The notes beneath the pieces were generated by a model. It was not told the DNA's origin. It ran no database searches and was given only the letters and a program-made list of their open reading frames with translations. Positions 18,656 to 19,445 of a stretch of 19,445 nucleotides of DNA are shown in pieces (positions within the stretch are counted from its first letter, which is position 1; every line of letters begins with the position of its first letter). The translations under genes and the position numbers were made by a program. This stretch comes from CAZWRN01 sp964636275 (GTDB lineage Bacteria; Patescibacteriota; Microgenomatia; Daviesbacterales; UBA10151): the NCBI GenBank assembly GCA_964636275.1, contig CAZWRN010000021.1:1-19445 (forward strand), written 5' to 3'.

Positions 18656-19084
18656 ATGAGCATAAGATATGAAGCATCAGGATCACTTCCAGGGGCATTT
18701 AGAGTTGGTTTGTTAAATGAGTCAGCTGCTCTTCTCTCGAAAAGAACAATCCTCCTAGGTGAGATTTATGGGGCCCTTAAAACAGCATGCATTACAGATA
18801 GAGGTCATCTTTTCAATCCCGGCTCAACAGCCTCATTTACTCAGGAGTTCAGATTAGGGAATAGTTCACTGGGCCTTTGTTTATTGCCACCATACAACCC
18901 TGATGGCCACTCTCAGCTAGTAATAGATCAAAACGATGAAGAATTATTCAAGTTTCAGCAATATTCTTCTGGAAGAACACTATTGTTTACACCAGATTCT
19001 CAACCTCAAGCTTGGAAGTTGGAAAAAGCACCTCAGGAAGTAAGATTAAGTATCGTACGAATGGTCTTTGATTACGCAGCATAA
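18656..19084 (+). CDS. Hypothetical protein, 142 residues
   Basis: ATG 18656 opens a frame to TAA 19084. The product begins MSIRYEASGSLPGAFRVGLL and is rich in beta-type stretches (SLGLCLLPPYNPDGHSQLVI, then KFQQYSSGRTLLFTPDSQPQ), with no signal peptide or membrane segment. No Shine-Dalgarno or clear promoter was found. It follows a string of gene fragments, so it may itself be an acquired or orphan gene, but the frame is long and intact. I recognise no family. Confidence 0.6.
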   Translation: MSIRYEASGSLPGAFRVGLLNESAALLSKRTILLGEIYGALKTACITDRGHLFNPGSTASFTQEFRLGNSSLGLCLLPPYNPDGHSQLVIDQNDEELFKFQQYSSGRTLLFTPDSQPQAWKLEKAPQEVRLSIVRMVFDYAA

Positions 19085-19096
19085 AAGCGACTGATG

Positions 19097-19178
19097 TGCG
19101 GACGAAAGGAGTTGAACCTTCACACCTTTTGGGCACATCCACCTCAAGGATGCGTGTCTACCATTCCACCACGTCCGC
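19097..19178 (-). tRNA. tRNA-Leu(GAG)
   Basis: Class II tRNA on the minus strand: acceptor GCGGACG/CGTCCGC, anticodon stem CATCC/GGATG with loop TTGAGGT (anticodon GAG), variable arm around TGCCCAAAAGG, T loop TTCAACT. Discriminator A, CCA not encoded. Confidence 0.95.
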
Positions 19179-19183
19179 GTAAC

Positions 19184-19290
19184 AGATAAATCAGATAAGA
19201 TCTGATGAAATCGGATAGATCGGAGAGGCTTTTTCCGATCTAATCTGATCTACACAAAGAAACAACTTTGCAATCTGATCTCATCAGGTT
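19184..19290. repeat. Word-rich inverted repeats between two tRNA-Leu genes (family F)
   Basis: AGATCGGA faces TCCGATCT, and several AATCAGAT / ATCTGAT words follow on both sides, ending with TCTGATCTCATCAG near 19285. The transcript between the two tRNAs would fold into hairpins. Confidence 0.6.
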
Positions 19291-19291
19291 G

Positions 19292-19374
19292 TGGGCGAAA
19301 GAGGATTTGAACCTCCACCCCATTGCTGAGACAGCGCTCTGAACGCTGCGTGTCTGCCATTCCACCACTCGCCC
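19292..19374 (-). tRNA. tRNA-Leu(CAG)
   Basis: Class II tRNA on the minus strand: acceptor GGGCGAG/TTCGCCC (one G-T pair), anticodon stem CAGCG/CGCTG with loop TTCAGAG (anticodon CAG), long variable arm, T loop TTCAAAT. It is upstream of tRNA-Leu(GAG) and probably cotranscribed; a TAAAAT box at 19395-19390 may be its promoter. Confidence 0.95.
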
Positions 19375-19445
19375 ATCCAACTGAAGCTAATTTTACAGCA
19401 AATAATGAGATTTTACTACTAGAAGAGGATTTTATACTTGGAGCG

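Overview
The window looks like a piece of chromosome from an AT-rich, reduced bacterium of the Candidate Phyla Radiation (Patescibacteria), most likely Microgenomates-like. This rests on gene content and protein style: a compact PheT without its usual tRNA-binding and FDX-ACB domains, a ThrRS without a TGS domain, a PheS with a four-Cys insertion, a MurT/GatD pair, a YibE/F protein, a YvcK protein, a secreted lysozyme-like protein and many small unrecognised proteins. No marker gene was searched, so the placement is by impression.

Layout. 1-258 (+) is the end of a GIY-YIG nuclease gene. From 460 to about 8.7 kb almost everything is on the minus strand and concerns translation. Read in transcription order, this is a DUF5665-like membrane protein, a small membrane-protein remnant, a T-box leader (8288-8124), two small overlapping genes, thrS, infC, rpmI, an unlisted 50-codon ORF, a long RNA hairpin, rplT, two small genes, a terminator, pheS, pheT and a small gene. 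tRNA-Val(GAC) follows on the plus strand. From 9.0 to 11.9 kb are a lipoprotein, an APH(6)-like kinase and a coiled-coil protein. tRNA-Leu(UAG), a small membrane protein and the murT-gatD pair (lipid II amidation) occupy 12.0-14.6 kb. YibE/F (+), a lysozyme-like protein (-), a strongly structured G-rich element preceded by a 31-codon ORF, and yvcK (-) fill 14.8-17.9 kb. The right end (18.2-19.4 kb) holds broken gene pieces, including a second, inactivated gatD 3' end, then a hypothetical gene and two more tRNA-Leu genes (GAG, CAG).

How the parts may work together. The T-box leader is the most informative hidden element: its motif, antiterminator, competing terminator and promoter can all be read directly, and it points to uncharged-tRNA control of the operon that contains thrS. 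infC seems to start at AUA behind a perfect GGAGG, which recalls the self-repressing rare start of infC in other bacteria. Several genes have a -10 box exactly six bases before the start codon, the signature of leaderless transcripts; others use clear Shine-Dalgarno sequences. Nearly every spacer contains short, imperfect, often inverted dispersed repeats, and some of these run into coding sequence (pheS, murT) or into the T-box loop.
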